Below are positions 13,201 through 26,100 of a stretch of DNA of 64,000 nt, piece by piece (within the stretch, counting starts at the first letter, position 1; each line of letters opens with the position of its first letter). The stretch spans positions 1,179,528 to 1,243,527 of the forward strand of contig VFFE01007624.1 in NCBI GenBank assembly GCA_008921705.1, given 5' to 3'. The stretch is from Burhinus oedicnemus (taxonomy: Eukaryota > Chordata > Aves > Charadriiformes > Burhinidae). Position numbers and translations under genes: made by a program. The notes beneath the pieces are model-generated. The model made no database searches. It was not told the DNA's origin and saw nothing but the letters and a program-made list of their open reading frames with translations.

Positions 13201-16200
13201 GTTTGAGTACACAGGGTAACCGACAGGAGTGAACTCGGTCCACTACCTGCACTGAATATTTCTAAATCTAGGAAGAGTTCAATGCCACCAGCTCAGTCAT
13301 TCATCCATGGTCCTTGGAGTATTAAAAAAAAAAAGTCTTCCTATTTTAGGGCTGAAAGATATCAATATTCATATTCCAAATCACTAACAAAATACATGAA
13401 ACAGAAAGGATTATTTATAATGCATGTTTAAGGGGGGGAAAAAAAAAAAAAGTCTAGCAACCAGATCAAAGTACTATCACGGTGAACTATTTTTTATATT
13501 GGCATCAATTGCCTGTTTGATCACAGATCAAGCACAACTTATCTGGCTTTTGACTCCCATGAAGAAAGCACAACTAACACTCCCATAATTTTATAGAACT
13601 TGACATTTACCAAGTATTTAAAGGTCAGGATGTGAAAGATGCTGTAAGTGCAAAATGAAATGCCTTTGGGTTTAACAGATGAGTGTGGAGGCTTTTTTCA
13701 AAGTCACTCCATAATAAGTTTAATTTAAGGCATCTATTTCTAAAACATGTTCTTCACCAGTTGCTCACACCCATAAAAAACCCTTATTCCTAACACAAAA
13801 TTAATTTTGGGGACAGAATGCAACAGCAAAAAAAATATCCAAGAATGAAGAAGCAAAAAATATACTACATTGGTGCTAATGACTGCTTTAAAAGGGCACA
13901 TCATTTTCTCAGAAGGTGAACCCTAGAACGTACCTGGAGTTTACAGCTGCGTAAGACTGACTACACCATTTTTCAACATTGTCAGAATTAAGTGGTTCTA
14001 TTCTGAGAGGCTGCTCTCACTCAGAGCTACCCTGCTTGTCTACTGCCACCTTGCCTAAAAACAATGCCCAAGAACTCAAGTCACTTCAAATTTTATGCGG
14101 ACAACAGCAAGCACGACAAGTGTTGGTACCTGTCTACTTTAATACTTCTGCTAGTACAGATTAATATAGATAAGGACTACCTCAAACTAGGACAAGGACT
14201 TCTAACTCAAACTGGGACAGAGGGATCACAGGTTTCACTCAGAATCACATTTCATTTTCAGAACAGTCTTCTGAAATATTGAAAAATCAGAACGAGGGAA
14301 AAGTCAGATTTCTTTATACAACAATTATTCCAGCAATCACATGGATAAACTCAAACACATACATGGCGAAATTAAAACCGTGAATGCAGAAGTTAAAAAT
14401 CTTAGTTTAGGGAAGCATATTTAAAAAAGCAAATGCACACCATGCAAAAAAGAATGAACTGAGAAAAAACAGCCTATTGTCATCTTCAAAGACCACAAGC
14501 CACTGAAAGGGTAATGAGTCCTTCCAGCACTTCCAACTGTCTCTTATTAAAATGGAAAAGGCATACCAAAGTCAGTGAAAGAAAGTCCACAAACTTCTTC
14601 CATAACTTCGACCAGCATCCAAACCACCTTCTTTTAGGATAAAAATTACTTTGTGTTCATCGACATGGAGGAAACTGGATTTTCCCTCTCCCAACACAAG
14701 CAGCAGGCTCTTCCTGCTCTGCTAACCTCTTGCTTTCCCACCAGTGACAGACATGCCTGTCCCAGGAGAGGAGCAAAGACCTCAAACCTACTCAGAAATC
14801 AGCACCAGCTACCAACCTACCTGAAAACGCTTAGACTCACATGAAAGGATGAGCAAGGATTACTAGCTAGCATGCACACCAGTTGCCCAGCAAGCAGCCT
14901 CCTAAAATACCTCCCCTGCCAAACCAACAGCTAAGCTGGGAAACCGGGTGCACTAAAGTCCTTTACAGCGTTACAGCTGCAATATAACAAACATTTCCCT
15001 CCCGCACGCACGCTCCCCGGCAACGTTTTACAGGAAACAGTTCGCTGAGCTTAAAAACAGTTGATGTACATTATAATTTTGTGTGCGGATCGTAAGCGGC
15101 GTACTGGAACGCAAACCTATTCGAGGAAGGCCTTGCAAACCTAAAGGCTCGCCTGCGTTTTCCACCCGTGTCAGCTAGCCTCATCATTAACCGCAGAAGC
15201 GCTCAAGTAATTTTATACACGTGACAGGCTGCTCTTCTGCAGACGGCTTTCAGGGGAGCCTTTATCGTAACAGCATCTGATAGCTCCATTTCAGATTCCC
15301 ACCCTGCGATCACATCACACGCTACTAGGTGTCGCGGAGGTTAGCCATTGGGGTAATCCTGCCGCTTTTGGAGCTCTTCATGTTTACTGTTTGTCGAGCA
15401 GCATTCAAGCAGATAGGTGCTTCGCTGGGAATGACTCAACCCTGCCAGGCTGCCACAGTTTGAATTACATTCTCATTCGGCACCGGTCCACGTGAGCGAG
15501 GGAACACCAGCTGAGCGAGAGGGGATTATCTCAGCCAGCCCAAACCAGTTTCTTCGCTGCAGACTGAGCCCGTGCCAAGGCTTCCTTTCAGCCACCGAGC
15601 TGTCACGGAAAGAGAGCGACTCTCCCAAGGCAGGGAGGGTCGATACAGATTTATTTTTAAGGATTTGAAAGGTGAAGCCCTGCACCTCCTGAATGAACCC
15701 TTGACTTCTGTATCAAATAACTTAATTCTTAATAACGGTTGGGCTGTAAAGCAGGAGTTTGCAGCTAAAAATATTTCTATTGTTCTGGTTAAACTCACTT
15801 GGGCCTGTAATGTGTTTGAAAGATCGCCCAGTTACTAAAAAAGCAGGAGCTGTATTACAAGCTGGAAACAAAATTTGCCAGCAGCAATCCCCAGTACTAG
15901 AGGGACCTAAAGACATTTAAAAAAATAAACTTTGACTGTATAATCTTTCATACCTCTCTGATAAACTGCTAGATTATAAAAACATCCAAAGGGAAACACA
16001 CAACTTGGCAACTGCCACCTTAGATTAGTCCAGAGGCCCAAATATTCAGCATTTTGTCAGACGGCAGCAGGTACTTCCAAATACTTCCGAGAAAAAACTT
16101 CATATACCAGATAATTAAATTAAGCAACTACGGAGAAGCCTCCTCCCAAGTCCCATCAATTAGCTCTTGATTTCTGTTCTGCAGAACAAAGATTTATGAC

Positions 16201-17129
16201 CCTCTTGAAAGCATTTTTAATCCTGCCTTATATAAGTAACTGTGAACCTATTTGGTCATCCATATATAATCATTCAATTGTTTCTGAATCCAAGCATCTC
16301 TCCAATTCGATAGTATTCAGAACCAAATTCTAAAGACATGTTTTACATACAATGTAGTCAACTGCCATTTGCTGTCTTTAAATTCCTTATGAAGAATAAA
16401 ATTGTTCTTCCAGCTTTAAGAGAAAAATATGCCTTCTCTATACAGACCATCAATCTGTGTTTGATCTGCTGTTCGATCTCTTTCTGAAATAGCTTCAAAA
16501 AAAAACCCCAAAAAACAAAAAACCATGAACACATTAGGAATTGTTGCTTATAACTCTTACGATCAATTTCTCTTATTCACATACAACTCAAAATAGGCAC
16601 TAGACCAAAACATATTGAGGTCCCTATTTTGGGGTGTCTTTAGTGGCTCATACAGTTTTATTTCTACCTTCTACCCAAGTATTAGATAGCTCTGCAAAAG
16701 CACAGCTGTTTTTCAAAGTTCTCTTAAGAAACTGTCCTTCATACAGAGAAAACAAAACAGAGCGTATCATCATATGCATTGAAATGACTATAGCTTGATT
16801 TTATCTGTTTTTCCCACTATGAGTTTAATTACATCCGTATGCTATCTTCATTTAGGACTCCGGTTTCCCTGCCACGTATGATGTGGATATCACCAGTGAC
16901 CCTATATTCCTCTTCACCTTAAGGAAAACAAGCAAGAGTGATAAAAACTAATTCCTAGAGCCCTGGCTAAGGGTTAGCAGCGAAGCTCCCAAAGCTCCCA
17001 TTCTTGTCAAACACTCACCTCTTCACAGACTTCTCGCACAGCGGCCACGTTGGGCTCCTCCTCGGGCTCCATGCCACCCCCAGGGACAATCCATCGATCA
17101 GGATGACGACTACTGCTAACCAGCAGCAC
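7043..17129 (-). CDS. NUDT3: NUDT3 (DIPP1), diphosphoinositol polyphosphate phosphohydrolase 1; exons 2-5, exon 1 not in sequence
   Basis: Family knowledge: this Nudix hydrolase removes the beta-phosphate from diphosphoinositol polyphosphates, cleaves diadenosine polyphosphates and can decap mRNA in the cytosol. Seen: four minus-strand exons, 17019-17129, 9013-9057, 8114-8198 and 7043-7212, join in phase to give 136 residues. They match human NUDT3 almost throughout and fit it better than its paralogue NUDT4 (IVTEVLEDW, QYHKPVQASYFETLRQG). The Nudix box begins in GGMEPEEEP and continues through REVCEE; it is completed by AGV in the next exon. The first visible codon is GTG (VLLVSSSR), so about 33 N-terminal residues are missing; exon 1 probably sits in the gap at 29352-29371. 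The C-terminus after QG is divergent and, by my recollection of the human protein, three residues shorter, ending SSVSDIR. RPS10 lies upstream on the same strand. Identity is secure; only the start is unknown. Confidence 0.94.
7213..8113 (-). other. NUDT3 intron between exons 4 and 5
   Basis: Bounded by a gtaagc donor and a cccacag acceptor. I saw no further feature in it. Confidence 0.93.
8114..8198 (-). CDS. NUDT3: NUDT3 exon 4
   Basis: The exon is 85 bp, phase 0 at its start and ending after the first base of a glycine codon. It encodes NRDRKHRTYVYVL through EVLEDWEDSVNI, between a ttctag acceptor and a gtaagc donor. This is the beta-strand core after the Nudix helix. Confidence 0.96.
8199..9012 (-). 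other. NUDT3 intron between exons 3 and 4
   Basis: Bounded by a gtaag donor and a ttctag acceptor. It contains an A-tract of about 18 bases near 8485-8501 and the GT repeat at 8882-8897. Confidence 0.93.
8882..8897. repeat. (GT)n microsatellite
   Basis: Eight uninterrupted GT units within the NUDT3 intron. Confidence 0.9.
9013..9057 (-). CDS. NUDT3: NUDT3 exon 3, 45-bp microexon
   Basis: The exon encodes the 15 residues AGVKGTLGRLVGIFE between a catag acceptor and a gtaag donor, in phase 0 at both ends. It completes the Nudix box (the G-hydrophobic end) and fits the human protein exactly. It is too short to show up as an open frame and was found by searching for the missing segment. Confidence 0.95.
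10721..10780 (+). mobile_element. Possible MIR-type SINE relic
   Basis: The string cctcatctgcgaaactgggg resembles the MIR core tail, in which CCTCATCTG is followed by an A-rich run and TGGGG. It is preceded by a tgacctt...agt segment that can be aligned to the MIR sequence just upstream. The match is short and from memory; chance similarity is possible. Confidence 0.35.
15000..15660. promoter_or_regulatory. CpG-retaining segment in NUDT3 intron
   Basis: By hand count there are about 38 CpG dinucleotides in 660 bp, close to the number expected by chance. The 600 bp starting at 16001 has about six. It includes two CACGTG cores (in acacgtgaca near 15219 and ccacgtgagc near 15488). It could be an enhancer, an alternative NUDT3 promoter or simply a hypomethylated stretch; no exon was found in it. 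Confidence 0.35.
17019..17129 (-). CDS. NUDT3: NUDT3 exon 2 (Nudix box, first part)
   Basis: The exon is 111 bp, phase 0 at both ends, flanked by a ccgcag acceptor and a gtgagt donor. It encodes 37 residues from VLLVSSSRHPDRWIVPGGG to REVCEE. It carries the substrate-loop RHPDRW segment and most of the catalytic Nudix helix, including the paired metal-binding glutamates. Confidence 0.96.
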
Positions 17130-20100
17130 CTGCGGAGAGTAGAGCGCAGCTGATGTATAAACTCAAGGAAACACTCCTTTTCAGAGCCCGGCAGAAGAGG
17201 CGAAGTTGTCTTTGTGTCTCACACCTCCAAACACGACCAATCCAACTTGAGCCCTTGAAAATACTCCAGTTTTTCCAAGACAATTTCCTTAGCCCCTCTC
17301 AGGCAGCTGTGCAAACTACATTATCAGTGACACCAAGGCACTCCAACGCTCCAAATTATTTCAATCATTACCTTCTCACTGCTCCAACGCATCACAGAAT
17401 AAATTATGCCTTTGCATACCAAAACGACGATTTGCTATTTGATACAGCATGACAATACTTACAGTGTAAGAGCTCACTGCTGTACTCAAAGTCACTACGT
17501 AGCCTTGACAGCCTGGGATACACGCCATGCAACCACACAAGATGGCACAGAAGCTGCTCAGCACCTTCACCCTTTGCAGAAGTAGCTTGATTTAACTTTA
17601 TTGGCACCTTTGGCCTTGTCTGGTTCTGCAGTTACATTAATGACATATACAAGTCGGGTAACTGCCCATTAAAACATTTATGTGCAATTGTTTTAACAAA
17701 GATTTTCAACTTCTCTGCTTGCCTCTTCTTATGCAGCAGGCACCAAGGAGTTCCGCTCTGGAGCCAGCACTTGGTTACTTTCGGTTCAGATGAGGTTGTT
17801 CACTGAGATATAAGCAAAATATAAGCCTACGTTAAACCACTTAAGAACCCTAGGAAAAGGCTGCATAGGAGGACGGATTTTTTTGAATCAGGGAAACGGT
17901 TCAGCCATTTCCACAGGAGTAATTTTTCTTAAGCATGCTTTGTGGCAGTTTTTCTTGAAACACATTTTATTCCAGTGTAATGCTGTTCTGTGCAAGTTCA
18001 GTTTTTGTTTTGTCATCTTCTGGAAACAAAAAGTTAACTAACAATCTCAACCGGCTAAAAATTTGCCCAAAGAATACCAAGACACTGTGTTCATTAAACC
18101 CACTTGCAATACATCCATGAGCAGAGATGGAAACTAAAACCAAAACTAATACCGCTTTTCAGCTCTCTAAACAAAGCTTGTTCATTAGAGTTATCATGCT
18201 ATACTTCATCATTTCACTGGCACAAAGCTTACAGCCAAAGCGACTTGCTCCAGAAACTTTCCAACATACCAGTCCAATTAGGTTACAGGCCAGCTGTAAC
18301 AGTTTCAATCAGACATTCTGAAGTTAAACTGTGCAAGACACTAAAATCCCAGGGTTTACTGTCTAAATGTTGATTTACCAGTAGGATATGAAAATATTTA
18401 CACTAATTATCAAGAGGAAACCTACCTGCAGGATTCGAAATTAAACTTCGGAAACAAAAACAAGCGTAAGGTTTCCAGCATTTCCCAGTTCTTTCGTCTT
18501 TTGAAAATTCTCGTCTGCCAAGCGACCACCCTGCAAAGTGATTTTCCATTTTCCAGGGCCACCCAGACCACGCCAGCTCAGCACAGAAAAAAGAGGGGGG
18601 CCAATAGACTAGAACACCCTGGGGTGAGAAGACAGGGTCTGTTGTGGTGGTCCAAACCACAGCTTTCAAACCAGGAGTAGCAAAGCTTAAGGCAGAAACT
18701 GAAGAGGGGTCACAACAAACATTTTGGCAACCGTTGGTCTAACCTTTCCTAAGTCTGGAACTAAACTTGGTGTTCTCAAGTGTCAGCACTCCTCTAATCA
18801 GCAATTTTCTGTGTATCCCACCAATAATAATGTCTCAAAGCCTCCTCTTCCCGCTTCAGTCAGAACCCACACATCAATCCTGCAATGCATGAAGAAGCAT
18901 CATTTATCAAACAACCCCATTTAAATCCCTGAGCATTCCCCAATCTGTCTATTGAATTAAGGCTAATACAATGCATACTAGAAAGGAATTAAGCTGAATG
19001 GGCTACCTTAATTCTGCAGTTTCCTAATGGAGATGCTTACTACCTTAGCTGTCTTCTGGCTAAGGCTGCAATGGAAGAGCATTTCCTTTATAGTAACATC
19101 CTGTGCTGTTTGGCCTTCTTCAAGAGGAAGACAGAATTCCTTTCCCCCAATCCACATAAAACGCGATCAGCAAGCCATGCCTAAATAGGGAATGTAAACT
19201 GCATTCATCCTCGGAGCTTTCAAGGCTCGGGACAGCAGCCAGGTACCGTGGGCTGGGACTGTAAGGCTGTCACCAGCAGCCAACCTCTGGTTTGCCAACA
19301 TTTGGCCACCGCAGGCTCAGCACACAACGCACTCCACTGGCCTGTGCTGCCTTATCACAGTACCTTTTCCTGTTACGTTACAGGACTTTTACTTTGTCCG
19401 ACTCATTACCGCTATTGTACACAGAAGAGCGTGGACCGAAATTCCTAACTTCAGGTCAGCAGGTGATTCTGAGGGCAGAGTTAGAAGAAAAGTAACAGAC
19501 ATTTCAAGTACACGTTTTCTTGCCAGGTAAGGAAGCATCATCTTTGTCGTTTCCGATTTCAAGTCAGAGTTCCAGCTCAAAGATTAAAAAAAAGCTGCAG
19601 AAACAGATCTTGCACAGCACTCTTCATGCCGTTGAACTCCTGCCACCTTCCACTTGTGAGAAAAAGTATCTGCTAAGAAAATCCCTGTACAAAGACTTCT
19701 ACAGGAAAGCCTGCTGGACTGCTCAGACTAAGACAATGCTTTAGCAACATACCAGTAGGAACTTTTAGGTGTAAACAACAGTTTTAGGCAAAGTAAATTA
19801 ACTTCAGCTGCTCTGGCAGTTGAGCATTTTCTGAATAGAATTAACATGAACAACCCTCACTGGGAAGGAAAAACCTGTCATTCTCACACTTTTATGTAAT
19901 CAGACTATTTCCTGTTTAATAAAAAGGAAATCCCATCAAGAGAGAGCAGGAAACATGCCCTACAAGGTCATTCTTTTAAAACAACTTTAAACAGGATATT
20001 GCTACCAATGAGCTCTCCCAAGACAAAGGGGCCTAGTTCAAAATGAGGGTGAGACACTGTTGTGTTTTAAAAAAACACACTTCTAAAAAAGTCCTGTGTC

Positions 20101-23100
20101 CCAACACATGCAACCCATTCAAATGCAAGAAGTAAAAAGGTCATTATAACCCAAATCCATATTTTCACAGGGCAACACGATTCAAATATTTTTACAAACT
20201 GCCCCAAAGCCAGCAAAATGAGATCTGTTGAAAAACCACCTCTCTCTGAAAGCTATTAATATTTGGGCAGGACAGCCCGCATGCTGTTTCCAAGATAAGA
20301 AACACATTCCCCAGCACAAACCTTTTCCCCCCCGATAGCTAGGTGGGTGAACATAAAATACCCGGGGAAGCGAAGATACCAGCTGAGCAGATTGCAGAAG
20401 AGGGGTGTAATAGTTTGTATTTCTGCCATGACGAGGTCAGAATTATTTTCGAAGTTTCAGAACATGTGAGAGAGCATAAGGTTAACTTACACCGGAAAGT
20501 CAAGACAGAGAACAGCAACTATACCTTCATTTTACAATATAACTTGACAAAAAATGTTATTCAACTGCTCAATTAGATCAAACATTTTCCAATATGACTA
20601 AGTTCTATAAAATAAAGAGTACAGGTGTGGGGTTTTTTTAAAGGACCACTTGGTAGCTCCTATGTCCTCGACACCTAAATTTTTGTTCATTAACTCCTTC
20701 ATTACATAAAAACATTAATTTGACTATACACTAAAGAACAGATTTTAATCAAAACAGTAATAAAAATATACCAAAAATGACTTATTTTTTTAAAATCAGG
20801 CCAAAACACAAAGGAAGGTTTACATTTCCATTTTATTCTTGCAACTGCGTTTAAGATGGCTACTGAGACTCTTGGCCTACTAGAGATTTTAGGGGCAGAT
20901 TTTGGAGCCAAGACTTGCAGTCTTTTTGAAAAGCACTTGCAGGTATCGCGTCACCATGGCCAAGTTCTGTTTTCCAGGATTTGAAAGACAATTATGTCAT
21001 TTCAAAGCAGGGAAATGAGCAACACAAGCCTCTTTGGCAATGCACAAGGCAGCCCTGAAGTAGCTCTCACACAAAATCAATGAAATAAGAGAAAGGTTAG
21101 AAAAATAAGCAAAGTTTGAAGTCTACAGCAGGGGCTCCTAAACAGTGCTAGATTGTAGCCCTCATGGTAAGCAACCTTCAAAGCAGCATGCAAACAAAAA
21201 ACCCAAACAAATCTAGAGCAGCCGACCAACTCTCCCCGGGAGGAGACAGGAAACATGCCGAGACATCTAAGGCTGCCTGGAGCGCCACACGCGGAGCTAG
21301 GGGCTCCATGGGAAAAGTGGAAAAGAGTTTGTCACCGGGAGAAATCTGGGAGTCCCTGATACACAATGCTGACGTTAAGACAACCCAACTACAGACAAAT
21401 CTGTTGTGTTCACATAAGGGTTGTTTGGTTTTTTGTTTTAATTTTTCTCCCCCCCAGAAATAACGGTGCTCTGCAAAGCAAAAACCAGGCAACCAAAATA
21501 AGGCAGAGAATTAATTCTCTGTTAACAGAACAGAGATTGAGGGATTCCCAGGTTCTGTCGTGCTATGGTGGATTTAAACAACAGCCACCACCACCACCCA
21601 TAAATAAAACAAGAGTAGCTATGCTGTAAGGAACATGATTCCTAGAAAGCGGCTCCACAGAAGCATTACAGCAAAGATGGAAAGGGCTACAGCATTATTA
21701 GAAGCTGGGCTACAATGTTATTAGAAAATGAGCTGTGAACCTTCCAGGAAAAGACAGTCCTACCCACACGTGCCAGGCTAAGGACAATCAAGCTGGCAGA
21801 CCTAATAAGAAACAGGAGACAAGATGCTAAATATGTGGGTTTTGGCCCAGCCAGCATTTTGCTGCCAGAAGCCAATCCATAAGGTACTGGCTACTGAAAC
21901 AGCCTCTGCACTTTCTTTCATGCTTTCTACCAATATTAAGCCACAAAATCATGTATTTTGCGTAGCAACTAAAGCACAAACCTCCCGACAGTTAAACTCA
22001 TTTCACACTTCAGCATTATTTATCGGAATGTGGACTGTGAGAAAATAGCACATCTCACAACGCGCTGTAGTGCGACTGGTAGAGAAGATGGCTGCCTTTA
22101 GTGATTTTCGCCTGTACAATCTGCCTTTGTTTGAAAGTTTCAATTTAATAAGAGTCTCTGTATTCAGGAGTTTGGAGCTTAGCTGTGCTAGCGACTCTCC
22201 GATTTGCCCTATGACCAAGCAGGATATTGTAGCCGGTGCAGCTCTGTGTCCAGCATAATAAAGACCTTTGATGCTTTACTCAAAGTTAACAAACATTCTC
22301 ACAATCCCAATATATTATCATTACTGTACTTAATGCTTTTATATCTGACAAAACTGGGCCCTCCGTTCAACCATATCAAGCCACCTTTAAACACTAACAA
22401 CAGCATACGCTGACAAATGGAGTTCAAGAGGAGCAGGAGGGGAAAAGAGACGCTATAGTTAGCAAAGCCATGCAAAAATTCATCTAATTTAGCCGGCAGA
22501 AACACGGCCTCAATTATACTATGACAAAACACGCATTTTGCCAAACTACTAACGCAGGATGGTCTAAACACACACGCCAAGGCTTACAGGAGGGCTTCTC
22601 CCACCCTCTTGCTATTCAGGGCACGTTACGAAGTTAGCACATAGTAGCTGCAAGTACAGCCTGCGGTCAGCAAGGCTACAGCCGGCTTTGAACATGACAA
22701 TGTCTTTAGCGAAGACAAGAATACACACAACCTCAACAGAAAGCCACAGAAAAACCCTCTCCTGACCATAACAGCATGTCCTCACTGTTCCTCAACAGTA
22801 TACACTTCCTTAGACACGTGTCATTTTTGCATACGCACCTGCACCTTGCTCCGTGACATAGTGCGATTTAACCTACAACGTGGTACCTAGAAACTGCAGG
22901 CAGGAAATTAATGGCAGAAAGCTAGAAGGGGAAAGTATTCGCACTAAAGAACTTGACAAAAGTAAAGCACACGGCTTGAAAAAGGAGTAAGAGGCGAACT
23001 GGAAGAAGTTCAAGTCATTTCAAGCGTTTGGATCGCACCTACAGTACTATAACCATAGAGCAAAAAATAAAGAAAATCTTGTTGGTTTTTAGACTGCTTC

Positions 23101-26100
23101 TTAGAATAACAATAATAAATCACCACGTACTGCACTGCTACAGTGGCTTCAAAATACCAAGGGTCATATTGCTGCTACCTCAAACCAGGACATTACTACA
23201 ATTTTCTTGTGACTCTAGAGTGACTGCTTCCTCTTACTGAAGACCACCACAATCCGGAGTCCTCTCCCTCCATCAAAATTATGTTTTAGATAACCACAAA
23301 AATTATCTGCAACATGCCTTTCACAGCAGGGACAGGACAGAGAAAACAGCTGAAATGCCTGAATCAGCAGCCGCTTGTTTCAGAAGCGGAGGGCTGATAA
23401 GGAGGCACTCCCAGGGAAAGACCCCAAACCCGATAACCCATTTCTGCCTGTCAAAACCAGTTTGTTGACCACTCAGTACTTACACAACTCATCCAGGCAG
23501 ACTTCTTCCAGAAGGAATGCGAGCTTTTAAACTGCCTTTTTTTTTTTCCTCCTCTAAGGGGCGGCAGGGGGGGAAGAAATGAAGGGAGTATTTTGGTCTT
23601 TGTACACAGACCAAATGACTCTGCATGTCAGCAGTTGCATATGTATACACTTACTGTTTTGATTAACAAGTCCTAATCATAAAATAAAGCATGCAAAAAC
23701 CCTACAAGCCATGAAAACTCTTGAGAAGCTTTTCAAATATGTCGTTAATTCTATGCATGACATCAGTATGTTATTTACACAAGTAACCACCCAAGTCAAT
23801 AAGAATGAAAATAACATTCAAACCATCTGAAGCATCTTTAAAAAAAAAAAAAAGTCTACCCAGTAGGTAATTGAATCCCTCTGAATTTCACATGTTAACG
23901 TGAAATTTCTGAGAACAAAGAGTTACTGTGCATTATCCACTGCACAACAAAGAGAGCTACAGAGAAACAAATTCTGATATAAATACGCAGAAAATTTGAA
24001 AGATCCTTGACTAGTCTGTGTAGCCAGTCTCCCAGTTAAACTGAAAAAGAACTACTGTTTAAAGGAACTGCGTACCTGCTTCCCAGTTGCTGGACATTAT
24101 ACACAGCATCTGAACACTGATGTTTATTATTCATGAGGTAGAACTGAGAGTTTCTTAATTTTGCTCTATCCAATTTTTCTGGGTGACCCCATTGCAGAGG
24201 TATGCAAACCAGGATAATTTTCCCTCTTTCAAAAACTAATGATAAAATCTGAGGCATGTGAACATTTTTGTTTGACTGAGAAGGGAAAGAGAGATCATCC
24301 ACGGAAAGATTCGGTAGCTTGTCTGAAGGGTGTCGAGATGAACCAAGTGAAGGAACTGATCATGAGTTCAAAAAAAGGGGGAGACGGGACACAACGAGTG
24401 AGGAGAGAAAGGTAGGAAAAACAGCTACAGGCTCTGGTCAGGCAATAAATGGATTTCTGCGAAGTGTTATGCAGAGGAGAAGAGATGGCGGCCACCACTG
24501 CTGGGTCCTTCTCAACAAACCTTGGGGCGGAGTACACTCTCCCTCTTTCCATATTCATCACTTTCCTCCGAGTTGCAGCAGAACAAAACTGACTCAATTC
24601 TTCAGTTTCACAACAGCTTACAGAGCTTCCAGTAAATTAAGTGAAAATTTAACAATTTTCATTCTTTTGTAGTTTGGGAAAAGTACAAGAGACCATGGAA
24701 TTGTTTTCAAAATCATTTATGAAAGCTGCCTTTACGAAAAGGCTAGAAAACACTTTTTAAGATGAAAGTTAGGTTTTGCAGAGGTTTCTACTCTTGCTCT
24801 TGGAAAAAACTAGCTATGAGCACAGTGGCGAGGGACAGGAGAAGCACAAGCAAGAGAACTATTTCCAAACTGGCCTATATCCTACTGGAGATGTAGTAAT
24901 GTGTTAGCAACAGGCAGGGAGAACTTTACTGGGTTTCAACCACAACCCTTTTATACAGCCAAAGGGAACGTACAGAGTCAAGCTGTCAAGCTTGGAACAG
25001 AAATTCTGAGACTATATTCCACGGAAAGTACAATGATCATACGATGCTGGGCTCCCTTTACGTCCCAACTGTGAAGTACTCCAAGTGTTTTTAGCTATTA
25101 TTATTTTTATATTGAAGCAAACACACAAAGGATGGCCCAGGAACACTGTGTGATCATCAACATAGCCTACAGTTAAAATTTGAGAACTGCTGTATTACGT
25201 CATAGCTTGGTTTAAAACTGACCCAGGAGAAGCAAGAAGAAAAAGGTTAGTTTGCATTCAAATTACTTTCCCAACTGAGGCTGTTGTGGGGCTACATAAA
25301 CGTAGCTTTTGGTGACCGTATTGGCTTGGCACGCTCATAGAGCGGCAGAGCCAGGGCGCTTACCAGACGCTGTGTGAAAGTTCTGTTTTCTCATCTCAAT
25401 TTAGACTTCATTCACAATTAAGAAAAGACGACCAATCCTGGATCCTATTCTTCCCAAAGCATTTCCTCCAAAAAGTCTTTAAAAATACCAGTTGTTAATG
25501 AGCAGCTTGTCCTTTCACCAGATACAATGCAGGCATGCTTAAACCTGTAGCTACACCAGTGCGGGACTTAAAGCCAAACGGTTCCCTTTTTATTTCTGTT
25601 GAAATATAACACAGAGATGCTGCCACTGAGCAGGCTTCCATCTGCTTCTTAATAGTAAGACATTAGTGAAATTTTCTGGAACATTTCCTCATTGAAACAG
25701 CTGGTCTACACAAAAAATACTTGTGTTATTTAAAAATAACACCATAATAGCAATATTGAGAGGCACTGACATCACAAGCAATAAAATGAGTGATTTCAGA
25801 GGTAACACAAGACTTGGGATCTCTTGATCTGCACGCTCTCCTTCCCCACTTTTGCAGAAGCAGCAAATATCAAGGGATATTTGAAAAGATGAAAATAGCA
25901 GAGTCCTGGCGCTCAGTTGCCGAAAGGTCCTTTGAAGTCTGTTCACACTCTCTTTGAATTAATCCTGTTGATTCCCCTGTTCTCCCTCCTGCCCAAAGAG
26001 ACATCACTCTGCGGTGGCTTACTGTTTGGGAAACAACACAGAGAAAGATTTTTTTTTCCACACAGCCCAATTAAGAAATATATTTTTTGCTCCATTTGAG

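Larger units (their letters stand above)
9058..17018 (-). other. NUDT3 intron between exons 2 and 3 (about 8 kb)
   Basis: Mostly AT-rich unique sequence. It contains a possible MIR relic (10721-10780), a compositionally distinct segment at 12140-12670, and a CpG-retaining segment at 15000-15660. No other exon was recognised. Confidence 0.9.

Noticed and set aside
18403..18669. Minus-strand frame containing ACFCFRS, faintly like the NUDT3 exon 1 motif AACLCFRS
   Set aside because: The flanking residues do not fit NUDT3, there is no MMKLKSNQ-like start, and the region is not CpG-rich.
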